This document shows positions 9,430 through 18,563 of a stretch of DNA of 64,000 nucleotides, piece by piece. Every line of letters begins with the position of its first letter. Position 1 is the first letter of the stretch. The stretch is from NCBI GenBank assembly GCA_002162815.1, contig MAAT01000005.1, forward strand, positions 181,243 through 245,242. The letters run 5' to 3'. Both the position numbers and the translations under genes were made by a program. The notes below the pieces were generated by a model. That model did no database searches and had not been told where the DNA came from. It saw only the letters and a list, made by a program, of their open reading frames with translations. Origin of the DNA: Gammaproteobacteria bacterium 53_120_T64 (GTDB lineage Bacteria; Pseudomonadota; Gammaproteobacteria; Pseudomonadales; Porticoccaceae).

Positions 9430-10203
9430 CTACTCGCTTATATTTAATGCTATTTTCTTTCTTTTAATATATTCACTGGGGTCGCTGTTTATTTTTTTTG
9501 CATAGGCCTTTTGGTCTTTTTCGATGTTGTGCCTTAATTGGTTTTTTGAGCGATGGATGATCAGTGAGTCGAGGTCGATCAGTATCAGCTGTTTTGATTC
9601 ATAAAGAATGTTTGTGTGTTTAATGTCGCCATGAGTAATGCCCTTGGCATGGAGGTTGTTGAGTAGGTTGTTGACCTGAGTGCAGATTGCCGGCCACTCA
9701 TCAACAGTAATAATCGCCTTGAGCAGAAGGTCGTGCAGGCTGGGTCCTGGGCAAAACTCATTGATCAGGTAGGAGTGCATGACTCTTCCTCTGTAGAAGA
9801 CATCAAAGTAGCCCAGAGCCGTCGGCGTGGCAATATTCAGTTGTTGCAGTAAGTAGGTTTCGCGCCATACCCGTTTCGCCCGAGAGCCGGCCAAGGTGTA
9901 TTTTAGTGAATTTAAAAAGCCCTGGTTATTGTAACGTTTGATAATCACATCGCGGCCAGAGATCGTCGCCTTGGCCACTGTGGTCGCCCGGTCTGTTTTA
10001 ATAATGTCGCCGTTTTCTAAGTGCGAGCCAATACCGCTGACAAGGTTCGCCGTCGTGTCGCCAAAGGCTTTTCGGCAGATCATGCCTTTGATGCGATAGG
10101 GGGGGTGGAAGTGCGTTGAATCGATACTTTCAAACAGCTCGACATTGCTAAATTGCTGTTTGACGATGGCGCGGTATTTTTTCTGTTCGCCAGCTATAGC
10201 CAT
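9430..10203 (-). CDS. InaA-family LPS kinase (protein-kinase-like fold), first of pair
   Basis: 257-residue kinase-fold protein of the lipopolysaccharide kinase/InaA group. Visible motifs: ATP-lysine in VIIKRYN (Lys89), WRETYLLQQL helix (Glu115), catalytic loop HGDIKHTNIL with Asp193, and metal-binding LIDLDS (Asp210/212). It probably phosphorylates a core sugar, as WapP/WapQ-type kinases in Pseudomonas are thought to do; the acceptor is not deducible. The ATG at 10203 lies inside the end of the upstream kinase gene (10-base overlap), so both are one transcript reading opposite to waaF-waaP. Codon use is more AT-rich than that of waaF, a hint of separate ancestry. Confidence 0.82.
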   Translation of the reverse strand: MAIAGEQKKYRAIVKQQFSNVELFESIDSTHFHPPYRIKGMICRKAFGDTTANLVSGIGSHLENGDIIKTDRATTVAKATISGRDVIIKRYNNQGFLNSLKYTLAGSRAKRVWRETYLLQQLNIATPTALGYFDVFYRGRVMHSYLINEFCPGPSLHDLLLKAIITVDEWPAICTQVNNLLNNLHAKGITHGDIKHTNILYESKQLILIDLDSLIIHRSKNQLRHNIEKDQKAYAKKINSDPSEYIKRKKIALNISE

Positions 10204-11042
10204 AAATCAGAGGTCTCTATTTTCTTTTTAAGCAGCATTATTTTAAGCCGCTTGCGAGTTTTGTCGATGACTTTTCCGAGCAGCTCTGTATTGCTTTGCC
10301 CATAGCACAGTGTCGAGTAGCGGTTGAAAAAGCGCTGTCTATCGGCCTTGGCAATGAGCGGGCTGATCAGTAGGTTTAGCTGAACGAGGTTTTTAATGCG
10401 GATACTCTCCGGCAGCTTGGCATATTGTCGCGTGCGTTCGTTGTCGATAAAGGCAAATTGCCAGCCCTCGCTATATCGACACATCACATTGCCCGCGCGC
10501 AGGTCACCGTGGCCGATATTTTGCCTGTGCAGGCGGGCAATAATCTCGGCAAACTGCTCGATAAAAGCCCTCTTCTGTAAGTGTGACTGTTTCTCGAGTT
10601 GGGCCACTGCGGTGTAGAGATCGGCGTAGTCGCTCAGCGCCACGCTGAGGGTAAAAAAATTATCCTTGAATAAGAACCGCTGGCGCCACCCCGTGAGTAG
10701 AGTCGTGGGGGTGGTAAAGCCGAGAGATTGCAGTAACTGCTCCGCTTCAAAGGCTTTCATCGCACGACTTTTACCAAGTTGTTGCTTGATGGCATCGCGG
10801 GGGGATTTAAACGCCATGCCCTTTAAATAGACACTTAGGGCCTCGCCACCATTGCTAAGCATGGCTCTACAGACGCGGGAATGTTGTGAGGCGGCTATCT
10901 CCTGGCGCTCGCTTAGCAGGTGAGTGATTGGCGATTCAGACGCTAATGGCGCTAGGGGGGCGGTAACTTGTAGTGCTGTATTTCGATAAAAACGCCAGCG
11001 CCCAGCGCTCTCGAAGGTAAAGTCACGGTACTGGCTGGGCAT
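10194..11042 (-). CDS. InaA-family LPS kinase, second of pair
   Basis: 282-residue kinase-like protein. The N-terminal half is divergent, but the core is clear: VYLKG (Lys74), KAFEAEQLLQSLGF helix, HGDLRAGNVM catalytic loop (Asp180, Asn185) and FIDNERT (Asp200). It is only distantly similar to its neighbour at 9430-10203, so the two likely act on different sugars. It starts 65 bases downstream of the polytopic glycosyltransferase-like gene. A role in core phosphorylation is inferred from family and location. WaaY-like heptose II kinase is one possibility. Confidence 0.8.
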   Translation of the reverse strand: MPSQYRDFTFESAGRWRFYRNTALQVTAPLAPLASESPITHLLSERQEIAASQHSRVCRAMLSNGGEALSVYLKGMAFKSPRDAIKQQLGKSRAMKAFEAEQLLQSLGFTTPTTLLTGWRQRFLFKDNFFTLSVALSDYADLYTAVAQLEKQSHLQKRAFIEQFAEIIARLHRQNIGHGDLRAGNVMCRYSEGWQFAFIDNERTRQYAKLPESIRIKNLVQLNLLISPLIAKADRQRFFNRYSTLCYGQSNTELLGKVIDKTRKRLKIMLLKKKIETSDLWL

Positions 11043-11107
11043 TATTTCTTACCGTAGCGGTTGAAGGTGGGAAGATGGGTGCTGTGTGGTGATGTGACTG
11101 GGTTAGG

Positions 11108-12655
11108 CTAGGGGGCTGATGCCGCCAGTTTATACACACTGACCGAGCGACCGCGATTGTTCTGGAAGGTTTTCAATCGCTGTTCCCCTAGGCTCTGGCG
11201 CAGTGGGGAGTGCTCGCCCTTAGCGTTTCGCTCGTACAATACAGCATATTGATAACCGTCGCGCAGCAAACTGTGTTGGTTGGTATAGGGCGTTTTAAAG
11301 CTATTGTTGGTGTAATCGGCACTGTAAAAGGCGACTTTTTGGTCGTTGAAATAGATTTTTTGCGCGTCATTTAGGTGGTTTTTAACCCAGTGGCCAGCGT
11401 CTTGAATGTAGCGTTTGTCGTGGTTCTGGTGACTGAGTGGGTAGAGACAGGTGAACACCGGCAGAGCGACGACGAGGTATTTCCATAGGCGTGAAGCGCC
11501 TTGCAGAGGCGTTGCTAGACCCTGGTAGGTTTTACTCAGCATTAATGTTGCGGGGATGGCGAGCAAAATGGCGGTGAGCATAATATAGCGCGGGCTAATA
11601 AAGAACTTACTGTAGACGCTGAGCAGGCCGACAATCACACCGACCAGAATATAGTTCGCCAGTAGTTTGTGCCGGGGGTCGCTGAGAAAGGGCCGCCGCC
11701 TATTGCCGCCATAGAGCGAGAGGGCTAACAAGGGTGTATTGGTGGTATTGATAATGGCCAGCAAGAGGTGAAACATAAGGCCGCCAATCAGCAGGTCATT
11801 GACACTGCGCTGGGCCCATTTACTCGGCATTTGCGCGGCGATATTGTCTTTTAATCGCTCAAATTGGTCGGCAGCTAGGCTCAGAGCGGATAATTCTTTT
11901 TGCACTTTATCGGCAACGGATACGTTTTGCATCGGCATTAGCTGCGGTGTACCTTGCGCCGCATCATGGCGTTCGAGGCCAAAAACGAGGTAAATCAGCC
12001 CTGTTGTGATAACGATGAGGCCGGCTAGTTTTAATCCTTGTTTGGCACTGAAGCCGCCGCTGAACGACGCATTGATCAGTGCGAAAGCAGGTATCAGCAA
12101 AAGATAAGCCATGCCCTCGGCGCGGTAGAGTGTTGCGATGGCACTCAAGCTCAGCCAGAGCAAGGCAAAGCGCCAGGCTCGGTATTTAATTAGGTTCAGC
12201 CCCGCCCAGACCGCCCACAATTGCAGGGCCCAAAAGCTAAAGCCGCGAATAATGTCGGGACGCAGGTGGTTGAGGCTGGCGATGCTGAAGAAGACGGCGA
12301 GAGCAATGAGCTGGCTAGGCAGTGAGGTGTCAAAGCAGCGCACGATGGCAATAAAGCCGGCGCCGAGCAATATTTGCCAAAACAGACTGAGGGCTTGGGC
12401 ACTGGTGTAGAGTTCAAGTCCGCTGAGGGAGGCGATGAGACTGATTTGGCGGTAGAAGAACGTTTCCGGGCGATAGCTTTTTGCCTCTTCGGGCAAGCCT
12501 TCCGAGAGCGCGTGAGCAGCGTAAATATAATTGATACCGTCGTCGTTGAGGGTGTCCTCTATGGCCCCATAGGTGAAAAACAGCAGTAGGCTGAGCGCGC
12601 AGCTGAGGCTGTAGATGGCTAGCCCGCGGCGCTCTAACATTGGAATGGCGGCCAT
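11108..12655 (-). CDS. Polytopic membrane protein, putative GT-C glycosyltransferase
   Basis: 515-residue protein with roughly ten or more predicted membrane helices (for example IYSLSCALSLLLFFTYGAI, LIALAVFFSIASL, LAGLIVITTGLIYLVFG, YILVGVIVGLLSVYSKF) and a soluble C-terminal region of about 110 residues. After the first helix there is an acidic loop, EDTLNDDGINYIYAA, and a RPDIIRGFSFW segment; an acidic motif in the first extracytoplasmic loop is a feature of GT-C enzymes such as ArnT/PMT that use polyprenyl-phosphate sugars. Location in the core locus supports sugar transfer to core or lipid A on the periplasmic side. I do not recognise a named family, and O-antigen ligase/polymerase-like function is also possible. 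Confidence 0.6.
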   Translation of the reverse strand: MAAIPMLERRGLAIYSLSCALSLLLFFTYGAIEDTLNDDGINYIYAAHALSEGLPEEAKSYRPETFFYRQISLIASLSGLELYTSAQALSLFWQILLGAGFIAIVRCFDTSLPSQLIALAVFFSIASLNHLRPDIIRGFSFWALQLWAVWAGLNLIKYRAWRFALLWLSLSAIATLYRAEGMAYLLLIPAFALINASFSGGFSAKQGLKLAGLIVITTGLIYLVFGLERHDAAQGTPQLMPMQNVSVADKVQKELSALSLAADQFERLKDNIAAQMPSKWAQRSVNDLLIGGLMFHLLLAIINTTNTPLLALSLYGGNRRRPFLSDPRHKLLANYILVGVIVGLLSVYSKFFISPRYIMLTAILLAIPATLMLSKTYQGLATPLQGASRLWKYLVVALPVFTCLYPLSHQNHDKRYIQDAGHWVKNHLNDAQKIYFNDQKVAFYSADYTNNSFKTPYTNQHSLLRDGYQYAVLYERNAKGEHSPLRQSLGEQRLKTFQNNRGRSVSVYKLAASAP

Positions 12656-12754
12656 AAAATCAGTTCTCGGATCGGTCGGTGAGAGGATGTTACAGGTTCG
12701 GGGCTTTGGATGTGAGGGAGGCTGGCGCTACTTGGCAGTCTCGTTGCGAGGCCG

Positions 12755-13843
12755 CTAGAGGAGGTGTTGCTGTAGCACGGCTTTTACTTGTGCGGGGTCG
12801 AGTGTATTCATGCAGCGATGATTGACGGGGCAGAGCTTTTTCGAGCAGCTGCTCTCACAGGCCTGTGAATTTCTAATAACCGTGGCTTTATTGCCCAGTG
12901 GTCCCCAGCGGTCTTCATGGGTGGGGCCGAAAATAGCGTAAACACGAGCACCTGCGGCGGCGGCCAGGTGCATGGGGCCGCTATCATTGCCCAAGAAAAA
13001 CCGGCATTGCTGGAACAGTGCGATCAGCAGGCGAAGACTCAATTGTTCGCAGACGTTAACGTGTGGGCGCTGGCATAGAGCCTGCACCCGGCTAACTCGC
13101 TGTGTATCCGCCGCCCCGGCACCAATAAAGACAACTTGCTGGCCCTGCTCTGCGAGCCAATCGGCGATCTCGGCATAGTGTTCGATGGGCCATTGTTTAT
13201 AGGCTTTTGTGGCGCCGACATGGATGCAGACGAGGGGCATGCAGTGCTCAAATTGATACTCGTGCAGTATGGCGGCGAGGTTGTCGTCGTTGGCGGGGCT
13301 TGTGTCTAAGCGGGGGTATTGAGGCCTGGGGTTGTGTCCCAAGAAGGTTGTTAGGTACAGCGCGTAGTCGTTAAAGCGATGGGGCGGGCGCTCAATATCG
13401 GCGAGCTGCAGACTGTAGAGGCCCTTGCTGCGCAGTGCGTCGATCGGCCCGATACGTTGGTTGATTCCCGATAGCTGGGTGATGGTCGAGGCCTGGCCTT
13501 GGCCGTCGAAGTCGAGTAACAACCTTGCCTGGTGCTGGCGCAGTTGGCGGTAAAAGTCATACAGCAGTTTGGCTTTGGCCCGGAGGCCGGTGGTTTTTAG
13601 CTGTTGGCGCGGGTAGTAAAGTACCTTGCCGATACCGCTGGTAGCGTCAATGATGTCGCGGTAGCGTTCATCGATAACGACGAGGCTTTGTCCTGCGCTG
13701 GCCTTAACGATTTCCTGCATACAATGCAGGGCAACGAGCAAGTTGCCCATATGCTTGGTTGTCATCAACAGCACCAGTGGGGTCTGAAGTTCCAGCCTGT
13801 AGCTTGCCGGCAAGGTGCTTTGAGTGGTTGTTTTTGCCGCCAC
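12755..13843 (-). CDS. GT9-family heptosyltransferase-like LPS glycosyltransferase
   Basis: 362-residue glycosyltransferase family 9 protein. It has the ADP-heptose binding signature FLGNDSGPMHLAAAAGARV with IFGPTHEDRWGPLG, and a cysteine-containing end (CESSCSKKLCPVNHRCMN), as in heptosyltransferases. The N-terminal motif MTTKHMGNLLVAL replaces the usual RxxxxGD. The start is GTG at 13843 with AAGGG eight bases upstream. waaF and waaC are both present elsewhere in the window, so this is a third GT9 enzyme, perhaps adding a third heptose (WaaQ/RfaQ-like) or another sugar. It heads the minus-strand block of four LPS genes. Confidence 0.85.
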   Translation of the reverse strand: MAAKTTTQSTLPASYRLELQTPLVLLMTTKHMGNLLVALHCMQEIVKASAGQSLVVIDERYRDIIDATSGIGKVLYYPRQQLKTTGLRAKAKLLYDFYRQLRQHQARLLLDFDGQGQASTITQLSGINQRIGPIDALRSKGLYSLQLADIERPPHRFNDYALYLTTFLGHNPRPQYPRLDTSPANDDNLAAILHEYQFEHCMPLVCIHVGATKAYKQWPIEHYAEIADWLAEQGQQVVFIGAGAADTQRVSRVQALCQRPHVNVCEQLSLRLLIALFQQCRFFLGNDSGPMHLAAAAGARVYAIFGPTHEDRWGPLGNKATVIRNSQACESSCSKKLCPVNHRCMNTLDPAQVKAVLQQHLL

Positions 13844-13954
13844 GTGGGAATCCCTTCACGCAATTTTGCTAATGAGTATACCCAATGGTTTGAGCGCGAT
13901 ACAGGCTATGGCGCTGATGGCGTGCTTTGGCTTAGCGCTTTCACGCTACAGCTA

Positions 13955-13964
13955 CGGGGGGGGG
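13955..13964. repeat. Ten-base G/C homopolymer in the GT9/oxygenase divergent promoter region
   Basis: A run of ten G on the plus strand lies in the 250-base space between the divergent GT9 gene (start 13843) and the 2OG oxygenase (start 14094). Such tracts can change length by slipped-strand mispairing. It lies outside both reading frames, so any effect would be on promoter spacing. No evidence of length variation can be seen from one sequence. Confidence 0.5.
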
Positions 13965-14093
13965 GTACTCTGGCCGTGGCTTCCATTAGGGCATTCCCGG
14001 TGGAAAATTGAGTGCGGCAGGCGGCCAGATGTGGGGCGTTTCGCCGGGCTGTGGTAGCATAGCCACGCTTTCAGTCGCTCAGAGTTTGTGCCC

Positions 14094-14726
14094 ATGCTTG
14101 AGTTAGATTTATTCCGTCACGAGCGTCTTAGAACAGAGCCCTACCCCTATCTTGTGGTGCCCGGTTTTGTGCAGGGCGAAGCGCTGGCCGCAGTGCTACA
14201 AGACTTCCCCGAGATTCAGCACCCCGGCAGCATCCCCATCTCTGAGGTGACTGGCGGAGAGGCTTATCAAGCGCTGCTGAAGGCCTTACAAGGCGATGAT
14301 TTTCGCGCTGTGGTGGCCGAGAAATTTGGTCTCAGCCTCGATGGTTTTCCTACTCTGACCACGGTGCGTGGGGTGATGCGCGAAAAAGACGGTCGTATCC
14401 ATACCGACTCAAAGACCAAGGTGGTGACCGTACTGCTGTATCTGAATGAAAGCTGGGAAGCCGAGGGCGGCCATTTGCGGGTGTTGCGCGATGGTGAGGA
14501 TATTGAGAATTTTGTTGAAGAGGTGCCCCCCAGTGCCGGCACCCTGATGGCGTTTAAGGTCACGGATAACTGCTGGCACGGCCACAAACCGGTGGTTGGC
14601 AAACGTTTGTCGATACAGATGAACTACTTGGTTGGCGACGCCGCCAAAGGTAAGCATCAGTTTTTTCACGGCCTTAGCGCCAAGCTTAAAAAAACCTTTG
14701 CTCGGAGCTCCAGCGCTCCGGCTTAA
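14094..14726 (+). CDS. 2-oxoglutarate/Fe(II)-dependent oxygenase in LPS locus
   Basis: 210-residue protein with the double-stranded beta-helix iron motif: RIHTDSKTK (His103, Asp105), WHGHKPVVGKR (His162 or His164, with Arg171 positioned to hold 2-oxoglutarate) and the LLYLNESWEAEGGHLRV segment typical of prolyl-hydroxylase-like oxygenases. Its placement 80 bases before waaC suggests hydroxylation of an LPS sugar or fatty acid; Kdo and lipid A hydroxylases with this fold are known, but I cannot assign the substrate. ATG 14094 has AGAG nine bases upstream; GTG at 14088 is an alternative adding two residues. Confidence 0.82.
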   Translation: MLELDLFRHERLRTEPYPYLVVPGFVQGEALAAVLQDFPEIQHPGSIPISEVTGGEAYQALLKALQGDDFRAVVAEKFGLSLDGFPTLTTVRGVMREKDGRIHTDSKTKVVTVLLYLNESWEAEGGHLRVLRDGEDIENFVEEVPPSAGTLMAFKVTDNCWHGHKPVVGKRLSIQMNYLVGDAAKGKHQFFHGLSAKLKKTFARSSSAPA

Positions 14727-14806
14727 AACGTGACTCAGGATAAACGCCGATCAATGTTTGAATCCCCCCTGTCTGTCTTGCCAATTGGTGAGCAAAGCTC
14801 ACGCCC

Positions 14807-15907
14807 ATGAATGTACTCCTTGTAAAGCTGACATCGATGGGCGATTTAGTACAGGCCCTGCCGGCACTGAGCGATGCTAAAAAAGCCTATCCCGATATTC
14901 AGTTCGATTGGGTTGTCGATGAGTCCTTTGCCGAAATCCCCGAATGGCATCCGGCGGTGCGGCGCACGTTGACCACAGCTCATCGCCGTTGGCGCGCACA
15001 GCTACGCCAAGTTTGGCAGCGGGGAGAATTATCTGCCTTCGTGAAAGATTTACGCAGCAATGACTACGATGTTGTTATCGATGCGCAAACCAACTGGAAA
15101 AGTGCCCTGGTTACCCGCTTGGCGAGAGGTCCTCGACATGGGCCGGACAGTCGCTCGGTGAGTGAGTGGGTCGCCCACTTGGCGTATCGCCACCGCCATG
15201 CTATTTCTCGCGATCAACTGGCTGTCGACCGTTGGCGCCAGCTGCTGGCCAGCGCCTTAAAATACCCCCTGCCAAGCACGCCGCCCGATTTTTCACTATC
15301 GTCTCGGGCTTGGCCTTCGTCGCCCTTGCCGCTCCCGGCGCAACCTTTTCTGGTGTTTGTACAAAATGCTAGCTGGCCCAATAAGCGCTGGTCGGATGAG
15401 CACTGGCACCAGCTTATTGAGCGTGCCGGTGAGCGGGGGCACGGGGTGGTATTACCCTGGGGCTCACCTCTAGAGAGAGAGCAGGCCGAGCATCTTGCCG
15501 CGGGCTATGGGCATTGCAGAGTGTTGCCGCGCTTGAGTTTGGGGCAGCTTGCCGGTGTCTTGGTGGCTAGCGCGGGTGCCGTTTGTGTCGATACCGGGCT
15601 CGCCCATGTCGCCGCCGCCCTCGATGTACCGACAGTGACGCTGTACGGAGCGACAGACCCCCATTTGATCGGTGCGACCGGGGCCAAGGTACGCCATTTA
15701 CGGGCCAGTGGCTTCGCCTGTACCCCGTGCTATAAACAGCGCTGTGATACCGCGGAATATAGTGGTGAGCAGGCACAGTGCATGCTGACTATCAGTGCTG
15801 CCGAGGTCTGGCGGGCACTGGCAGAATTACAGGCCCAGGCCCAGGCCCAGGCCGCGCCGGTCGCCAGCTCGGCAACTGGGCGTCGGTCCACGGGCGAGTG
15901 CGACTAG
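14807..15907 (+). CDS. waaC: ADP-heptose:LPS heptosyltransferase I
   Basis: GT9 enzyme of 366 residues that adds the first heptose to Kdo2-lipid A. The N-terminus MNVLLVKLTSMGDLVQALPA and DESFAEIPEWHPAV are WaaC signatures; FVQNASWPNKRW, VDTGLAHVAAALDVPTVTLYG and GATGAKVRHL follow in the C-terminal nucleotide-sugar domain. Unlike the Pseudomonas order, waaC is not between waaF and waaG but next to hldE, 96 bases upstream of it. The last ~20 residues include an Ala-Gln repeat (15831-15854, four to five CAGGCC hexamers), a low-complexity tail not found in typical WaaC. Confidence 0.94.
   Translation: MNVLLVKLTSMGDLVQALPALSDAKKAYPDIQFDWVVDESFAEIPEWHPAVRRTLTTAHRRWRAQLRQVWQRGELSAFVKDLRSNDYDVVIDAQTNWKSALVTRLARGPRHGPDSRSVSEWVAHLAYRHRHAISRDQLAVDRWRQLLASALKYPLPSTPPDFSLSSRAWPSSPLPLPAQPFLVFVQNASWPNKRWSDEHWHQLIERAGERGHGVVLPWGSPLEREQAEHLAAGYGHCRVLPRLSLGQLAGVLVASAGAVCVDTGLAHVAAALDVPTVTLYGATDPHLIGATGAKVRHLRASGFACTPCYKQRCDTAEYSGEQAQCMLTISAAEVWRALAELQAQAQAQAAPVASSATGRRSTGECD
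15831..15854 (+). repeat. CAGGCC hexamer microsatellite inside the waaC 3' end
   Basis: Four tandem copies of CAGGCC encode alternating Gln-Ala near the WaaC C-terminus. The repeat keeps frame whatever its copy number, so slippage would lengthen or shorten the tail without inactivating the enzyme. It probably has no catalytic effect. Confidence 0.6.
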
Positions 15908-16003
15908 GGCCTTTGGCCCCTTAGATTTGATCCGCTCAAGAAACCCCTAGGCTAATTAAAGAAAATGCCGAGTTAACACTGGGCCGCAAACCGGAGAGTA
16001 GAG

Positions 16004-17428
16004 TTGAAGGTAGATATACCGCGCTTTAATAGCGCTCAAATACTGGTAGTTGGCGATTTAATGCTCGATCGTTATTGGCAGGGGCCGACCTCGCGCATTT
16101 CGCCCGAAGCGCCGGTACCGGTGGTGAAGGTAGAGCAACTCGAAGATCGGGTCGGCGGTGCTGGCAACGTTGCTTTGAATATCGCCGCCCTAGGTGCTGG
16201 GGCTTCTCTAGTGGGGGTGGTGGGTGCAGATGACGCCGCCGAGGCGCTTGAGGCCCGTTTTAGCTCGGCGGGTATTCGCACCGACTTTCAAGTCTCTTTC
16301 GATAAGCCGACCATCACTAAATTACGGGTGATAAGCCGCCACCAGCAATTACTGCGGCTCGATTTTGAAGAGGCGTTTACGACAGCCGATACGGATCAAA
16401 TTGCCGGTAAGGTTGAGGCTCTACTGGCCGATGTCAGCGTGCTGGTGCTGTCGGATTACGGCAAGGGTGGTCTGCAAGACCCCGTTGAGCTGATTCAAGC
16501 GGCTCGACAGCACGGTATTCCGGTACTTGTTGACCCCAAGGGCAGTGACTTTAGTCGCTACCGGGGCGCGACACTGATGACCCCGAACATGGGCGAATTT
16601 GAAGCCGTCGTTGGTTCCTGTGACAGCGAGGGTGCCATCGTTGCCAAGGGCTTGGCTCTACTCGAAGACTTGCAGCTGGAGGCCCTATTGGTGACCCGTG
16701 GCGAGCACGGTATGACACTGTTGCGCCGGGGCGTACCCGAATTTCATTTGCCGGCGCGGGCGCGCGAGGTGTTCGATGTCACCGGTGCGGGCGATACGGT
16801 GATCTCGGTGCTAGCGGCGAGCTTGGGTGCTGGGGAAACGTTGCCAGCGGCCGTGGTATTGGCCAATCTGGCGGCGAGTATTGTGGTCGGTAAACTGGGT
16901 ACGGCAACGATCAGCGCCCCGGAGCTGCGGCGCGCGCTACAGCTGGAGCAGGGCCACGGGCGGGGTGTTGTCAATGAGGAGCAGCTGCTGGTCGATTTGG
17001 CCGATGCCCGCGCTCACGGTGAGCGCATCGTCTTTACCAATGGCTGTTTTGATATTTTACATGCCGGCCATGTCGGTTATCTTGAGCAGGCGCGGCGTTT
17101 GGGTGAGCGTTTGATTGTTGCGGTGAATGCCGATGAATCGGTGCGACGCCTGAAGGGTGACGGCCGTCCGATTAATTCAGAAGATCGGCGTATGGCGGTA
17201 TTGGCGGGCCTTGAGTCTGTCGACTGGGTGCTGGTCTTTACCGACGATACCCCGGAAAGGTTACTGAAATTCATTCGCCCCGATATTTTGGTGAAAGGCG
17301 GCGACTATAAAAAAGAGGCGGTGGTGGGTTGGGAGATTGTCGAAGCCTACGGCGGTGAGGTACGGGCGCTGGATTTTCTCGATGATTGCTCCACCACGGC
17401 GATTGTGGAAAAAATTCAGGGCGAATAG
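16004..17428 (+). CDS. hldE: Bifunctional heptose-7-phosphate kinase / heptose-1-phosphate adenylyltransferase
   Basis: 474-residue fusion enzyme that makes ADP-D-glycero-heptose, the precursor used by WaaC and WaaF. The N-terminal PfkB/ribokinase domain (1-~320) shows [20 protein letters not shown] and VTGAGDTV with catalytic Asp264. The C-terminal nucleotidyltransferase domain (~340-474) shows [17 protein letters not shown] with the HxGH histidines 353 and 356. The TTG start has GGAGAG five bases upstream. It is the last gene of the waaC-hldE unit. Confidence 0.96.
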   Translation: MKVDIPRFNSAQILVVGDLMLDRYWQGPTSRISPEAPVPVVKVEQLEDRVGGAGNVALNIAALGAGASLVGVVGADDAAEALEARFSSAGIRTDFQVSFDKPTITKLRVISRHQQLLRLDFEEAFTTADTDQIAGKVEALLADVSVLVLSDYGKGGLQDPVELIQAARQHGIPVLVDPKGSDFSRYRGATLMTPNMGEFEAVVGSCDSEGAIVAKGLALLEDLQLEALLVTRGEHGMTLLRRGVPEFHLPARAREVFDVTGAGDTVISVLAASLGAGETLPAAVVLANLAASIVVGKLGTATISAPELRRALQLEQGHGRGVVNEEQLLVDLADARAHGERIVFTNGCFDILHAGHVGYLEQARRLGERLIVAVNADESVRRLKGDGRPINSEDRRMAVLAGLESVDWVLVFTDDTPERLLKFIRPDILVKGGDYKKEAVVGWEIVEAYGGEVRALDFLDDCSTTAIVEKIQGE

Positions 17429-17524
17429 AGCGGGGGTAAACAGCGCTGTAGCGGGGTCTTTACTGTAGCAGAGGGCGCCTTCCGTTGGCGTATCTGCGCT
17501 GTTGTTACGTACGGCTGTCGGGGT

Positions 17525-18493
17525 CTAGGAGCCTTTTTCCTTCAGCATTTTGTCGAGCACGTCGAAGACATTGTCGCTGCCGCGCTCCATTTCTTGTATC
17601 GCCTTTTCAAGCTCGACGGCAGATTCGACACTAGTGCCTCTGTCTACGAGATCGAAGATGCGCTTGGTGGCGCTGTGGACAGTGGCGTGGGGGTGGTCGA
17701 GCCGGGGGTAGGCGCGCAGTTTTGAAAAGTTCTTCTTGCCGTCACCACGGGTATACCACTTGCCGAGGCGACAGTTGTTGTGGTCGACAAACTCCATTTG
17801 CTTGTCTTCCTTGATAACCGATAGGTAGGTATTCACCTTCCAGATAATGTGGTCGAGTTTAGCGAGGGAGGTGAAGGTTCTGTCGTTGGAGTTCAATATT
17901 TTGTCCACCGAGCGTGTATTGGCCTGGCTGGTTTCGTTTAAGCGCAGATCCAATTGGTCGACCACTTTTTTGATGCTGTCACAACCCTGACTCGACTCCG
18001 CCATACTGCTGGAGAAAACCAGTGACTCTTCGTTAATCTGCTCTATCGCTAGGGTGATTTCGTCGGCTGCCTTTTTACTCTCGCGGGCCAGCGCCTTCAC
18101 CTCATCGGCGACCACGGCAAAACCCTTGCCGGCCTCGCCCGCGCGCGCCGCTTCAATGGTGGCATTGAGGCCCAGCAGGTTGGTCTGATAGGAAATGCCG
18201 ACAATCTTTTGCAGTAAGTGATTAATGTTTTCAATTTGCTCGGCCATGATCTGGGTGCGTGCCGATGACTTGGCAAGCAGCTCTGTCAGTGTTGCCATTT
18301 TTTGGGTCAGTTCGGAGGAATCACCGAGGAGGCCGGAAAAATCCTTGCCGATTTCATTGAATTCCACGAGGGATTCATAATTGATATCGGTGGAATCGGC
18401 CAGGTTGCTCTGCACATTGACCAGCCCTGTTTTGAGCTGTTCATTTTGAAAGCGCAGCAGCTTTAGTAGACCTACATCGTTATTCTCTGTCAT
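17525..18493 (-). CDS. Soluble methyl-accepting chemotaxis-like protein with zinc-binding CZB domain
   Basis: 322 residues, no membrane segment. A coiled-coil signalling domain includes the receptor tip [32 protein letters not shown] (residues ~105-136, quoted in part), and the C-terminus is a chemoreceptor zinc-binding domain: KLDHIIWK (His215), NCRLGKWY (Cys241) and HATVH (His269, His273) supply the expected 3-His/1-Cys zinc site. CZB proteins respond to zinc or hypochlorous acid and often regulate c-di-GMP enzymes or chemotaxis. No chemotaxis genes are nearby, so the partner is unknown. It lies between hldE and the aldo/keto reductase gene, interrupting the LPS genes. Confidence 0.88.
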   Translation of the reverse strand: MTENNDVGLLKLLRFQNEQLKTGLVNVQSNLADSTDINYESLVEFNEIGKDFSGLLGDSSELTQKMATLTELLAKSSARTQIMAEQIENINHLLQKIVGISYQTNLLGLNATIEAARAGEAGKGFAVVADEVKALARESKKAADEITLAIEQINEESLVFSSSMAESSQGCDSIKKVVDQLDLRLNETSQANTRSVDKILNSNDRTFTSLAKLDHIIWKVNTYLSVIKEDKQMEFVDHNNCRLGKWYTRGDGKKNFSKLRAYPRLDHPHATVHSATKRIFDLVDRGTSVESAVELEKAIQEMERGSDNVFDVLDKMLKEKGS

Positions 18494-18563
18494 CGCCTAT
18501 CGCCTGTTTTTATTGGGATCCGAAGGGGGAGTATAGCCCAGTCAGGGCAGGGTGAATTGTGCG

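Noticed and set aside
13604..14011. 135-codon plus-strand frame crossing the GT9 start and the G10 tract
   Set aside because: Mostly antisense to the GT9 gene and dependent on the homopolymer length; no ribosome site or recognisable domain.
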